DNA from: Impatiens glandulifera
Lineage: Eukaryota; Streptophyta; Magnoliopsida; Ericales; Balsaminaceae
Assembly: GCF_907164915.1 (NCBI RefSeq)
Contig: NC_061864.1
Coordinates: 19,566,484 to 19,630,483, forward strand
DNA: 64,000 nucleotides
Direction: 5' to 3'
The notes below the pieces were generated by a model. It saw nothing but the letters and a program-made list of their open reading frames with translations, ran no database searches and had not been told where the DNA came from. Below are positions 45,186 through 57,418 of this stretch, piece by piece. How positions within the stretch are numbered: position 1 is the first letter of the stretch; the number at the start of each line of letters is the position of its first letter. A program made the position numbers and the translations under genes.

Positions 45186-45573
45186 TTGTATAATTAACTT
45201 AGTTAAATTTATAAATTAATAAAAATTTATTTAAACTTACATAATATTAAAAATTAGTTCATTTAGCTTAGATTAGTTAATTAGTTAATAGAGTTAAAAA
45301 AATTATCTTGTTTAACACGTTTTTGACCTATCTAATATGTTTTTGATCATTTAAATACATTTTTTTACACGTTTAACATATTTTGATATGTGACGTGATT
45401 AACTAATTTAATTAAAAGTATAATTAGTTCGGTTTGATCGGTTTATTAACCGAAATGTACATTCAAACTGTTGAAGTCGGTTTACTAAATTTCAAACCAT
45501 TAGTTTGTCGGTTTGAACGGTTAAAAGTCTGATTTAATCGGTTTGATTCATTAACAAATTTGTTAAAATATAT

Positions 45574-45610
<37 letters not shown>

Positions 45611-45944
45611 ACAACTGATATATATTTAATGTATATAAAAAATTACAAATATTATAAATAAGATCTAATAACATAATACAATAATCTCTAGTATAATTTT
45701 TAAAACACAAATACATAACAAAATTTTGTTCAGAGCGAATATCTGAAAATAAGCATAAAGAAATTAAGTTAACAATTTTAAAATTAAATTTGTCTACCGA
45801 TAATAATTAATATTTTTGATAATATATCAAACAAAGTCTTTAAATTAATGATATTCTTTCATTATTATTAGTTTAGAGGTGTGTTATAACCTAATAGTTA
45901 TAATATATTATTTATCATGGTCAATATAAAGTTCAATTTTTATT

Positions 45945-46060
45945 CTCTTCTTATTTAAATATTATTTTTTGAACATTTGATCGGTTTAAACGTTTTGTTC
46001 TCGTCTTATTTAAATATTATTTTTTAAACATTTGATCGGTTTGAACAGTTTGAGCGATTT
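45945..46060 (+). repeat. 55-bp tandem duplication
   Basis: ttatttaaatattatttttt at 45951 and 46006 starts two units that both contain gaacatttgatcggttt-type sequence. Confidence 0.8.
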
Positions 46061-46280
46061 CAGTAGCGTTGAATAACCAACAAACCGAACCATTGTGATA
46101 GATTTGATAAAAAAAGAAATCATAATAAATTTGGTTCGGTTGAAACAGTTTTGATTCTATTTGATTGGATTGATTAGTTTATTTACATCAATACGTATGG
46201 ATTTGTTTAACAAATTTTATTTTATCAATATAACATGTTTTCACCCATAAGATACAGTAAACCCATCATATCCTCTACCT

Positions 46281-46900
46281 AGTTGCACATGTCAAATAAT
46301 TTTTTTTAGGCTACTTAAATAAATCATTTTAAAACTTTTGTTGAAAAAAAAAAGGTGTGAGTTTAAAACAATAAACAGAAATACCACATTAGTTGCACAC
46401 ATGCCCTAATTTGCAATTAAAATACTTCTACTTAAACTTTTGATAAAAGAAAAAAAAAATGATGTGGCTTTACACCAATAAAAATAATACAACATTAATT
46501 AGTTGCATATGTGAGTTGTGACCTACTTTAGTTTTTATAAACTTACTTAAATAAATAATTTCAACATTTTCATCTGAACTTTTGTTACAGACCCGGAGAA
46601 GAAGTTAAAGACATGGTGCTAGAGTTAATACTTAATACCACTGTATAATTGTGAGCTAGTACTTTTAGGTTTTTTTAGAACGTTGAGTTCCGCTTCTATT
46701 TAGGAGTGAGACTAATCCTCGCGGGTTAAGCACATAACCTACACCCGCAAATACTTTTAGTTTTTATAAGTTATTAAATAAATACTTTCAAATATTTTTA
46801 CATTAATTTTTGTTTAGAAAATAAGAAAAATTGATACAATTTTTTTTTAATAAAAAAAGCACTTTAGTTACACATGTATTTTTTAAGAAATTTATGAAAA
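46281..46900 (+). repeat. Degenerate ~110-bp tandem repeat
   Basis: agttgcacat (46281), agttgcacac (46391) and agttgcatat (46501) recur at 110-bp spacing, each followed by a cttaaataaat and acttttgtt motif. A further, weaker unit starts near 46866. An unrelated, more G+C-rich stretch (46595-46750) interrupts the array. Confidence 0.65.
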
Positions 46901-48213
46901 TTATTTACTTGTAAAGAAGTGTGAAGAGTAAAATCACTACAATTAGACTCACTTTGTTTTACCCTATCAAAGTTGATGTTTTTAGTCGAAACTGGTCTTA
47001 CTGAACTATATAACATTCATTTTGAATATTTGTACATTGTCTTTATCGTTTGGTTAAACCATTTTAAATTAATAAATTCGACTCAAATTATTTAAAATAA
47101 AAACTTGAGTGAAACTAAATAATAGAAATAAAAGAAAATTAGATTGCTCATATTAATAATGAAACGAAAGAGCATCAAGTAAGTAAATATTTAAAATTAA
47201 ATAATTATAACAAAAAATTTCAATAATATATTTTTTATTATAGGACAACTAACTCAACTCATCTAATAAGTAATTAAAATGAGTTGAATATATTTAGTGT
47301 TAGTTTAATTAGGAATATGATTGAATTAAAAATATTGATGTTAGGGAATAATATAAGAATTTGGCTCAAATTGGTGAAATAAAATATCAATTATCCTTTT
47401 AATTAAATTTATAATAGAATGAGGATTTACGTTTTTATATGTTTTCAAAGTAAGACCTATATATTCTATTATAATACCTTCTAATTTGAAGTAATATTCA
47501 AATCTAAATATTTAAACTTGACTTCACCACTTAAGTTGACCCAATTAAATAAACTATTTAAATATAACAATGTTTTAGTGATCAATTTATTCAATTCTTT
47601 TCTTACAATCCAGTTGACATCATAAGAGCAGTTATTAATTGTTATATTTTCAGGAGTTTTAATTTCTTTTAAAATGAAACTTTATTCTTTTCTTTATCAT
47701 CTTAAAACTAGATAGGACTAATTATTTGACCTTTAAAGAATGTTTTTGATTTGTAACAATAATTTATTTTATATGAAAAGTATGATTTTAGTTAGATAAA
47801 ATTTTGTTATGTAAAATTTGTTTATTTTTTTTAAATTATGTATTTTTTTTTGTCAATTAATGTATTTTTTTTTTCACAATGTGTAACACATCAAAAAATC
47901 AATAAATGAAACACATATATATATATATATATATTATACTTAGACTCTATTTAAGCCCTTAAGCTTAACATTTCCAATTAAACATTTAAGTTGTAAACTT
48001 ATTAGGATATATGTACCCACATCCTTGATGAATGATTGAATTTGAACAAAAAAAACAAAGCATACAAAATTCTGAAGAAAACGTGTCACATTAATGCGAC
48101 TCTAGGAGACTTATTACTTATTATCATGAGAATACAATTCTCATTTTATTATCCTATTAAAAGCGCTTTAAATTAAAGTTGAATTATGATTTTAAAATGA
48201 TAAAAAAGACAAA

Positions 48214-49980
48214 CTAGAAACTAACTAATCCCATCTCCTTTAGGCTTTCAACAGTTTCCTTGAGGCTGACTTCAAAAGGGATGAAGTTTATGCCCAAAGT
48301 TTTCGCTTTTTCCTTTGATACCGGGTAGGGTACCGAAAATTCGTCATCTTCTTCCCACCTGCACCATATTATGAAAACAATCAATGCTTAAGAATTATGT
48401 TAGAACATTGAGAAAATACTTAAATTGTTGTGAAAACATATATATGTTTTTTTTGGTGAATTAGGTCTTCGGATTATGGTATGATAATGTTTATTAAAGC
48501 ATGAGGATGAATTAGTTATATGGGGTGGGTAAATATATATGAAAGAAATACATACTTTTGAGGAAGTCTGGTAATGAAAGAAGGATAAAGTTTAACGAGT
48601 TCATTTGCGACATCTGATAGGCGGAGCTCTCGCTCGGAAAGACAATATCTTCCATTAGCCGAAGAAATCTCAAATGCTTGAATATGAGCATCCGCAACGT
48701 CTTTAACATTTATCCATCCAATTAGATCTTTATATAATTGCAAACCTAATTATTAAAAAGACAAAAGAATCAAAATCAAGAGAATAATTAAGATATGCAT
48801 TTTGCAATATATCTATTGTTACATTTAAATATAACACTACTTACCGTTCATGAGGTTCAAAACAATAACACAAGTTAAATTGAGCGACGAGTTAAACATA
48901 GAACCGATAACCGCTGACGAGTTTATCACAACCATGTCGATTCCTTTCTCTTTTACAAATTTCCATGCAGCTTCCTCCGCTAAAGTCTTTGAAAGTTGAT
49001 ACCACAACTTTATGTTGAAAAACATTTATATTAGAATATATTTTTGATTTCTTTAATTTAAAATACAATTTATGTGTGAAAAATGATCTTATTACTTACC
49101 TTATTCTTCTTACAATGTTCAGGGTCAGAAAACCAAGTCTCGTCGAGCACACCTTCGGATGAACGTCTAGTTGTGAATGAAACAGCTGTAATCGACGATG
49201 TTAGAATAACCCGTCTTACAGAAGGAGTTTTCGCACAAGAATTTAGTACATTGATCGTGCCTTTCACAGCTGGCTCAACTATTTCAGCCTGTATTATTAA
49301 TTAATACATATTTTAGAGGAATATTGTGAAAGATGAGGACTAAATAATTTGAAGTAAGAACAAGTGCATACATAAGGATCCTTTTTGGTGGTAAATGTAC
49401 ATGGAGAAGCAACATGAAACACACCATGACATCCTTCAATTGCTTCATCGAAGGAACAATCCTCGGTTAAATTTGCTTTGAACAATTTTAGTCTCTCTTT
49501 GGCTCCATCGAGCTCAACTAAATGCTTCGTTTTCAGGGGATCGGCTACGTATCAACATCAACAAACTAGTGAATACCGAACTCCAAGTTAACCATCTCAT
49601 AATATATATCTTTTTAATAATCAAATCATCAAATTCATTAATTAAAATATTAAAATACATCTACATTAAAATCCAAAAAATATATTTTGTTTTCTTCCAT
49701 TTAAAATATATTATATTCAAAAACACGTGATCTTTGATATCTTAACACCTATAAAAATTTCTGAAAAAATAATAAAACATACGGAGATCTTGCTAGTAAC
49801 TCTATTGCGATCATTTGAAAACACTTTTGGAAAAGAATAGGTGGGTAAGGAAGGTTACTAACAGAGATCGCGAACGGTGGCGTTGACTGTGTATCCTCGC
49901 CGGAGAAGGTGCTTGACCAGCCACGAAGCTATGAAGCCTGAAGCTCCGGTCACGCAAACTGTTTTTCCTTCTCCGCTCAT
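48214..49980 (-). CDS. NAD(P)H-dependent DFR/CCR-like reductase (extended SDR), intact copy
   Basis: Six exons on the minus strand: 49980-49863, 49544-49372, 49288-49100, 49007-48845, 48745-48556 and 48358-48214 (TAG). They total 978 nt, 325 residues, the normal family length, with consistent GT-AG junctions and phases. The N-terminus [20 protein letters not shown] carries the TGxxGxxxS dinucleotide-binding motif. [17 protein letters not shown], then [12 protein letters not shown] and [11 protein letters not shown] (catalytic Ser) follow. [17 protein letters not shown] holds the YxxxK pair. [17 protein letters not shown] and a C-terminal [16 protein letters not shown] complete the fold. The KNWYCYGK signature of true cinnamoyl-CoA reductase is absent, so a CCR-like, phenylacetaldehyde- or pyrone-reductase-type function is more likely. 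The substrate is unknown. Odd feature: [12 protein letters not shown] where relatives have INPAxVIGP. Cytosolic by lack of targeting signals. Confidence 0.92.
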
Positions 49981-50042
49981 CTTTATCTTTCTTTATCAAA
50001 TATTCGGTAATTAATTAATATTGGATACCTTTTGTCCATTCA

Positions 50043-50049
50043 TTTTATA
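50043..50049 (-). promoter_or_regulatory. TATA box of the intact reductase gene
   Basis: tataaaa on the minus strand, about 63 nt upstream of the ATG at 49980. The same cctataaaatg context is present upstream of the second copy (53661-53667). Confidence 0.65.
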
Positions 50050-50990
50050 GGCACCATATTTTGTCTTACAAGTATTTTATTTAAAAAAAATATATAAATT
50101 GTTAAGATATAAAAGATAAGAGGCATAACTTGTTCAACCACCGTTTGTTTAAATTTGCATATAGTCTTCCTTCTTTTATTATATAATTAAATATATATTA
50201 TCTAAAACCAATCAAATTGTCTCAAGGGGAATGATCTGCCAAACTTTTATCCTGAAATTTAATTTTGTCCGGTTCCTTGTTAGCATGTAACAACCATTTG
50301 ATTATGACATACATTTAATTCATTATAGCTAAGACGTAATAGTGATTAATTTATCTAATAAATAAATAATAATAATAATAAAAGTCAAGCACACTAAACA
50401 CATCTTTATGCATTTTCTTTTGTAATTTTATTTATGCATTTTTGTAAGTATTTTAGATGCACATATGCCATACTTTAGTTTTTAGTATATATATATTTGT
50501 ATGAATTTTATTTTAATTTATTCTTTAATTGTTTGTACTGTTCTTCGTCTCACCCAAATTAATGTAAAGAAATCTTTTTATTGGAATTTATTGAGATTTT
50601 AGATCTCTTCTTTCAAATCTCACCATTTAAGATTATTTGCGGTTAAAATTATACCAAACGAGATTTTATGTTAATGGTTTCAAAGCGTGATATTTATAAA
50701 TAAATTAAATATTTATGTCACTAATTTAATTATCAAATTTTAGTGAATGAAGGATTTTAAATACCGATTCTATGAAATTCGATAGTCAAAACCCTCAATT
50801 TATTGCAATTCAATAATTAAATTAGTGACATTTATCTTTTATTTATAAAAGTCACGTAAATAATAAGTTATCAATGTTTGAAACCTTAAACCCTCATTTT
50901 GTATAATTCTAATCATAAAAGACCTAAATTTTGAGATTTGAAAAAAAAATATATATCTGAAATTCCACAACTACTATGATACCATAATTG
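50050..50990. other. Upstream spacer, partly duplicated
   Basis: 50050-50250 aligns with 53670-53850 (aagaggcataacttgttcaa, gcatatagtc, accaatcaaattgtctcaag), so the duplication that created the second reductase copy included its promoter. The rest has no recognisable feature. Confidence 0.6.
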
Positions 50991-51712
50991 GTATGTTTGG
51001 TAATCCATAAATTAGTATTGTAATTGGAATTGAAATTGAAATTGAAATTGAATTTGGGTCCAACTTAAATTCTTGAATTTGGTATATCCTTTAATATTAA
51101 AAATTTGAATTTGAATTTGATTTTCAATTTAATTCAATCTAGTATAATTTTATAATTCTTAATTCCACTATTTTTATCTCGAAATTGTAATTCTAAATTT
51201 TATTATTTTGTATTTTTTTAAACAAAATAACTTATTATTTTATCATTTAAAACACGATTAAATTTTTTTAATCGATAATTATTTTTTGAATTTATGATGA
51301 TAAAATATCAAACCAATGTTTTATTTTCCTTTTTAATTTATTAAGTTAACATTTGAACTAATATATTTTATTAATTTAAGAAGTTAATATGTTAACTAAT
51401 ATTTTTCTTTTTTAAATTTAGGAGGTTAAAATGTCGAACTAATATTTTTTTTTATTTTATGAAATAAAATATTGAGCCGATATTTAAAAAAAATCGAAAC
51501 TTAAAAAATTTATTGATATTTGAGTTATCCTAATTGGTTGTTACAAACCAATATTGTAATAAAATATATAATATATATATTAATATTATTTTTATTTTAT
51601 TCTTTTTTTCAAACATAAGAATTGTGAGTAAATTATATAAAATAATATAATTGTCTCAAACATGTTCAATCCCAATTTAATTACATTGTTAATTTCACTC
51701 ATCCAAACATAC
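50991..51712. mobile_element. A+T-rich TIR element (TGTTTGG-end family)
   Basis: Exact 10-bp inverted ends gtatgtttgg…ccaaacatac, followed inside by aattggaattgaaattgaaa on the left and its counterpart on the right. 722 bp, no coding capacity, no clear target duplication. Related ends occur at 331-868 and about 62997-63290. Confidence 0.55.
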
Positions 51713-52001
51713 TCTTATATATATTCTAAATAAAGTGAAAGATTATGTTGTAATATATTATTTAATAAAATAAACGATGTAATGCTAAAAATAAATTTAG
51801 AAAAATATCACAATAACTCAACTTAATTAAAAAAAAAAGAAAGGCAATCTAAAAAAACAAGATAGAACCAACTTAAATTGTATGACAATATTACAAAACA
51901 ACCTATAAAAATACAAACAATAAAACAAACACATAAAAGCATGTTTTTGAAACTTACAAAAGATAAGGTTACATATTAGTTATAACAACTTTCATATTTA
52001 T
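51713..52001. other. A+T-rich spacer
   Basis: No feature recognised. The stretch nearest 52001 corresponds to the 3' flank of the second reductase copy and is related to 54780-54940. Confidence 0.4.
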
Positions 52002-53539
52002 TTACCTAATATAAAATAAGATCCAAAAAGTTAGAAACTCCAACAACTTTAGGCTTTCGACGGTTTCCTTTAGGCTAACTTCAAAAGGGATAAAATCTAT
52101 GCCTAAAGTTTTAGCTTTTTCTCTCGAAACCGGATAAGGTGGTGTAAATCCTGCATCCTCTTCGAACCTATACCAAAAAAAGTTGTTTAGATTTTATATG
52201 TTATGAGTCACTTGATTTAATTTTTAAGAACAAAATCTTACTTTAGAGGAAGTCGGTGAACGATAGAAGGATAAAGTTGAATAAGTACATTTGCCACGTC
52301 TGATAATCGAAGGTCTTTTTCAGAAAGACAGTACCTTCCATTAGCGGAAGGAATCTCAAATGCTTGAATATGAGCATCCGCTACGTCTTTAACATTAATC
52401 CATCCAACGAGATCTCTATAAGATTCTAGACCATTCATGAGATCCAAAATTATACTCACAAGTTAAATTAACCGTAGGTCGCAACATGGAACCGATAACT
52501 ATTGTCGGGTTTATCACAACCATGTCAATTCCCTTCTCTTTAGTAAATTTCCACGCGGCTTCCTCTGCTAAGGTCTTTGAAAGCATATACCACAACTGCA
52601 TTTAAACAAATATATACATATGAATTAGAAAATTTATTTTCTTAATTTTTGTTTGAAAATGGTTATGAGATTAACTAATTACCTCATTCTCCTTGCAATG
52701 TTCGGGGTCAGAAAACCAAGTCTCGTCGATCATTTCATCGGATGAACGTCTAGTTGTGAATGAAACAGCTGTAATCGACGATGTTAGAATAACCCGTCTT
52801 ACAGAAGGAGTTTTCGCACAAGAATTTAGGACATTGATCGTGCCTTTCACAGCTGGATCAATTATTTCAGCCTGTATTATTAATTAATACATATTTTAGA
52901 GGAATATTGTGAAAGATGGGGACTAAATAATTTGAAATAAGAACAAGTGCATACATAAGGATCCTTTTTGGTGGTAAAAGTACATGGAGAAGCAACATGA
53001 AACACACCATGACATCCTTCAATTGCTTCATCGAAGGAACAATCCTCGGTTAAATTTGCTTTGAACAATTTTAGTCTCTCTTTGGCTCCATCGAGCTCAA
53101 CTAAATGTTTCGTTTTCAGGGGATCGGCTATATATAAACATCAATGAACTAGTGAATATATCTTTTTAACCATCAAAACAATAAATCCGTTAACCAAAAT
53201 ATATTTACTATAAAATCCAAAAAAACATATATTATTTTCTTCGAATTAAAACATTTGATATCTTAAACACTTACCATTAACCTTACCACTTAGCTATGAG
53301 TTAACATACTTTTTCATTGAACAAGACTTTTTTATAATGTAATAGAGATTTCATGGGAACTGGAGGCGATCATTTGAAAACATTTTTGGATAAGAAGAGG
53401 TGGGTAAGAAAGGTTACTGACAGAGATCGCGAACGGTGGCATTTACGGTGTATCCTCGCCGGAGAAGATGCTTGACCAGCCACGAAGCTATGAAGCCGGA
53501 AGCTCCAGTCACGCAAACTGTCTTTCCTTCTCCGCTCAT
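52002..53539 (-). pseudogene. DFR/CCR-like reductase, frameshifted tandem copy
   Basis: Same exon order as the intact gene: 53539-53422, 53127-52955, 52871-52683, 52595-52242 and 52167-52002. Exons 1-3 have the same lengths as the intact copy (118, 173, 189 nt) and remain open. The next exon is a fusion of exons 4 and 5 (354 nt against 163+190): the intron is precisely absent, and one extra base near 52455 (after NLTC) shifts the frame, giving a stop within about 15 codons. The last exon keeps [16 protein letters not shown] but has lost about 8 nt near the end, so the normal GFxSF terminus is replaced by an extended tail ending near 52002. Catalytic Ser and YxxxK are retained upstream of the frameshift. 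The C-terminal third would not be made. Confidence 0.88.
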
Positions 53540-53631
53540 CTTTATCTTTTATCTTTATCTTAATCTTTATCTTTATCTTTATCTTTATCTTTATCTTTAT
53601 CTTTATCTTTATCTTTATCTTTATCTTTATC
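53540..53631. repeat. (TCTTTA)n microsatellite in the pseudogene leader
   Basis: About 15 hexamers lie immediately upstream of the ATG of the second reductase copy. The intact copy has only two or three units at the same place (49981-49998). The expansion moves the TATA box from about 63 to about 122 nt from the ATG. Confidence 0.95.
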
Positions 53632-53660
53632 AAATTATTCAGTAACGTTTTGTCCAATCA

Positions 53661-53667
53661 TTTTATA
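53661..53667 (-). promoter_or_regulatory. TATA box of second reductase copy
   Basis: tataaaa in the same context as at 50043-50049. Confidence 0.55.
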
Positions 53668-54146
53668 GGCACCATGCATATTTTGTCTTACAAATATTTT
53701 ATTTCAAAAAATTATATAAATGATAAGAGGCATAACTTGTTCAACCACACGTTCATTTAAATTGCATATAGTCATCCTTGTTTTATTATATAATTAAATA
53801 TATATATATAATATAAAACCAATCAAATTGTCTCAAGACGACATTTTTTATCCTGAATTATAATTTGGTCGATTCCTTGTTAGCATGTAACAACCATGAA
53901 TTTTATTTATGCATTTTCTTATGTAGGACATACTTATTATTGAACTTGCACATGGAGACATTATGGCGTTTTTTTGTTTGTTTTATTTTTATATTTCATT
54001 TTTGTTTTATTCCATATATTTTGTTGTCATTTATAATATTACCGTTAAGAAAATTAACAAAATATTGTTTATGTAAACATAGTTTAGATAAATTATTATT
54101 ATAAAAATTCAATTATTTTAAATTGATTTTGATTGGTAAGATTGAG

Positions 54147-54192
<46 letters not shown>

Positions 54193-54941
54193 ATAAAAAG
54201 TTTATTGTAAAAAATTTTAATTATTTTTTCAATCCAATTAATTATTTTTCTCATCTATTAATTAATTTTTAAATATATATTAACTTTTTATGATTACACA
54301 TGAATATATATACATCTAGATAGTTGAAAAAACTATTATAGGTTCAAATTGAAATGAAAGATCATGTCTTATTAAATTATTCAATAAAAAGAATTATGTA
54401 ATTCTTAAAAAAGGATAACATAAAAAACAAAATAGTAATACTGAACAAATTTACAAGATGACTAATAGATATAAGAATCTATAGCGGTAAAATATGATGA
54501 GGAGTGAAATGAGAAAAATAATTTTATGATATTTTATTTCTCTTATTAGTGTATTTATACTTATATAAAGTGATCCCTAAATTTTTAGTTATTTAAAATT
54601 TCCAGTAGTTAATCACTATTAACAATAGCTCTAACAATTTTTAGCAGTTAATTAACTGCTTCTAACAACACTTAGCAGTTAATTAATTACTATAAACCAT
54701 CTAACAAATTAGAAATAATATATTAACAATTATAAATCAGACTTATACTCAACAATATTCATCAATTATTTCTTTAAATAATTAAATTTTATGTCAAATA
54801 TTACAAAACAAGGTAAAAATACAAACAATAAAACACATAACATAAAAAGCATGTTTTAAAACGTGCACAAGAAAGTTAATTACTTATTAGTTATATCCAC
54901 TTCCATATTTATTTACCTAATATAAAATAAAATTCAAAAAG
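53668..54941. other. Spacer between second and third reductase copies
   Basis: Contains duplicated promoter sequence to about 53850 and a (TA)n tract at 54150-54187. Near 54600-54700 there is a short loose repeat of agcagttaattaact-type words. No gene. Confidence 0.5.
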
Positions 54942-55303
54942 TTAGAAACTAATGAATCCGAACAACTTTAGGCTTTCAACTGTTTCCTTGAGGCTAACTT
55001 CAAAAGGGATAAAATTTATGCCCAAAGTTTTAGTTTTTTCCCTCGACATCGGGTAAGGTGGCACAAATCCTATGTCGTCTTCAAACTTATACCAAATATG
55101 TTTGTTTTCATTTATGTATTTTAAATAATTTGATTTAAATTTAAGAACAAAATCTTACTTTAGAGGAAGTCGGTGAGCGATAGATGGATAAAGTTGAATA
55201 AGCACATTTGCCACATTGGATAATCGTATGTCTCTTTCAGAAAGACAGTACCTTCCATTCGCGGAAGGAATCTCAAATGCTTGAATATGAACATATGCTA
55301 TAT
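54942..55303 (-). pseudogene. DFR/CCR-like reductase, third copy: exons 5 (partial) and 6
   Basis: The last exon (about 55086-54942) encodes the [16 protein letters not shown] region and ends GFISF with TAA at 54942-54944. Exon 5 (55303-55159) encodes [20 protein letters not shown] and LYPSIAHRLPLK and then stops abruptly at 55303, where copia sequence begins. The exon 6 acceptor is altered (ataag replaces atag|g), which would drop a base. Orientation and order fit the isolated exon 1 at 62040-62157, so the two are probably halves of one gene opened by retroelement insertion with loss of exons 2-4. Confidence 0.8.
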
Positions 55304-57235
55304 GCTATAGCGATGAATCCAGGGGATATGAATTGATGAATCCATTGACCAACAAAATTATTGTATCTCGAGATGTTGTTTTAGATGAAAAGTCGGGAGA
55401 AGTTTGAAGAGAAAGGCCAAAAACTTGTGTTCATTGGCTACAGTGATGAATCCAATGGATATCGATTGATGAATCTATTGACCAACAAAATTATTGTATC
55501 TCGAGATGTTGTTTTCGATGAAAAAGATACTTGGAATTGGAAAAGGAAAGAAGTTGAAGACTTGGGATCACAACTATTTACTAATTCAATTGCATCACAA
55601 GCTAATACATCCCAAGCTAGCTCATCTCAATCTTCTGCACAAGACTCAGAACCTGATTTAGATAGTCCTCCAAAAAAGACATGAATGGTTCAAGACATTT
55701 ATGATGAAATTGAGTTTGGATTATTTTCTTGTGAGCCAGAATCAATGCAAGAAGCTTCTCAAAAAGAATATTGGCAAAAATTAATGAAGGACGAGTTATC
55801 TACAATTGAGAAAAATTCAACATGGGAACTCGTGGACTTGCCAAATGGAAAGAAAATTATTGGATTAAAATGGGTCTACAAAGTAAAGTGCAGTGAGGAT
55901 GGTTTGATTCAAAAACATAAAGCTCGACTTGTCACAAAGGGTTATTCTCAACAACCGGGAGTTGACTTCTCAGAAACTTATGCTCTTGTTGCAAGAATGG
56001 AGACAATATGTACTTGTGTAGCCACAACTCAATTGGAGGTAATATATTTCAACTTGAAGTAAAATCAACTTTTCTAAATGGAGAAATTCAAGAAGATGTG
56101 TATGTTGAGAAGCCCGAAGGTTTTGAGATAAAAAAAGAGAAGAAAGTTTATCGACTAAAAAAGTCATTGTATGGGTTAAAGCAGGCACCCCGAGCGTGGA
56201 ACAACAAAATCAATAGCTATTTAATAAAGAAATACTTTAATCGAAGTACAATTGAATCATCTCTCTATGTGAAGACTATTGACAAAGATTTCTTGATTGT
56301 ATGTTTATATGTAGACGATCTCATCTATTTTTGAACAAACAAAGCTATGGTGGCAGAATTCAAAAATCAAATGATGAAAAAATTTGAGATGACATATGTG
56401 GGACTCATGCAATATTTTCTTGGTATACAAGTTAAGCAAAGTCCAGGAATAATCTTTCTATCTCAAGAAAAATATATTGAAGATCTCCTCAAAAATTCAA
56501 TATGAGTCAATACAAGCCCCTCTCCACTCCTATGGCGTTGAATGAAAAATTTCAAGTTAACGACGATGGTGAAAAAGCTGATTCAACTAGTTATAGAAAG
56601 TTGATTGGTTCTTTAATTTATCTCAACACAAGACCGGATATCACACATTTGGTAAGCTTGCTTTCTAGATATTAAAATGAGCCAAGTCAAATTCATTTTG
56701 CAGTCGCAAAAAGAATCCTTAGATATCTTAAAGGCACAAAAACTCAAGGCATTGAATTCAAAAAGAAAAGTGAATGTAAGCTGGTTGGGTATACAGATAG
56801 TGATTGGGCATGCTCGATTGATGATCGAAAAAAGTACCTCCGGTTATATCTTTTGTCTTGGATCAAATGTAATATCATGGAACTCAAGAAAACAGAAATT
56901 TGTGGCATTGTCATCAGCCGAAACAGAGTATATAGCATGCACTGATGCAGCTTGAGAAGTTGTTTGGCTTCAAAGAATTTTAAAGGACATGAAGTTTGAG
57001 CAATGTGAGCCGACAGTTATTGAACTATTACAATGACAAAGAATCCCGTTTTAATGCTCGGTCCAAAAATATTGAACTACGGCATCATTTTATTCGAGAT
57101 TTGGTTACTCAAGAAGTAATTTTCATGAAGTTTATCAAGACGGATGATCAGACAGCAGATATCATGACCAAAGCCGTCTCGATTGGCGAGTTCGACAAAT
57201 TCAAGAAGAAACTCAAGATTACTAATTAAGAGGGG
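55304..57235 (+). pseudogene. Ty1/copia pol fragment (integrase tail to RNase H)
   Basis: 5'-truncated copia starting in the integrase C-terminus (LVFIGYSDESNGYRL, IIVSRDVVFDEKDTW). It runs through the linker, RT (55685-56334; NSTWELVDLPNGKKIIGLKW, HKARLVTKGYSQQPGVDFSE, YGLKQAPRAWN, catalytic CLYVDDLIYF) and connection to RNase H (STSGYIFCLGSNVISWNSRK, VALSSAETEYIACTDAA, NIELRHHFIRD, DQTADIMTKA), ending with TAA at 57227-57229. A purine tract (aagagggg, 57228-57235) follows. Breaks include TGA at 55682-55684, TGA at 56332-56334 after the YVDD box, and several later frameshifts. The first 220 bp contains a partial duplication (55304-55390 repeated at 55437-55524). Confidence 0.88.
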
Positions 57236-57408
57236 TGTTAAAATAATAAAAAATTAATAATCTTGAAAAACATTAAATGTGATGATGAAGCTCAAGAGTT
57301 GAAAATGAAGCGTGAGAGGAAGATGAAGCTCAAGAGATGCATTGTTTAATGTCAAGAATTATATTTACTTCAAGTTTTAGATCCTTCTATCTCATCCTTT
57401 AAATTAAG
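57236..57408 (+). repeat. copia 3' LTR, first part
   Basis: Starts tgttaaaataataaaaaatt directly after the polypurine tract. Interrupted by LINE copy B, it resumes at 61647. The LTR's end (probably between 61750 and 61990) could not be fixed because no 5' LTR is present for comparison. Confidence 0.65.
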
Positions 57409-57418
57409 AATCACTCAT
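57409..57418. repeat. LINE copy B target-site duplication, left
   Basis: aatcactcat, repeated after the poly-A at 61637-61646. Confidence 0.8.

Noticed and set aside
49083..49304. Plus-strand frames over reductase exon 3 (also 52693-52887)
   Set aside because: Reverse shadows of the conserved reductase exon. The minus strand carries the family motifs and splice sites.
48214..49980. Calling the intact reductase a true dihydroflavonol 4-reductase or cinnamoyl-CoA reductase
   Set aside because: The cinnamoyl-CoA reductase KNWYCYGK signature is replaced by a [14 protein letters not shown] sequence and the DFR substrate region is not recognisable. Only the family can be stated.
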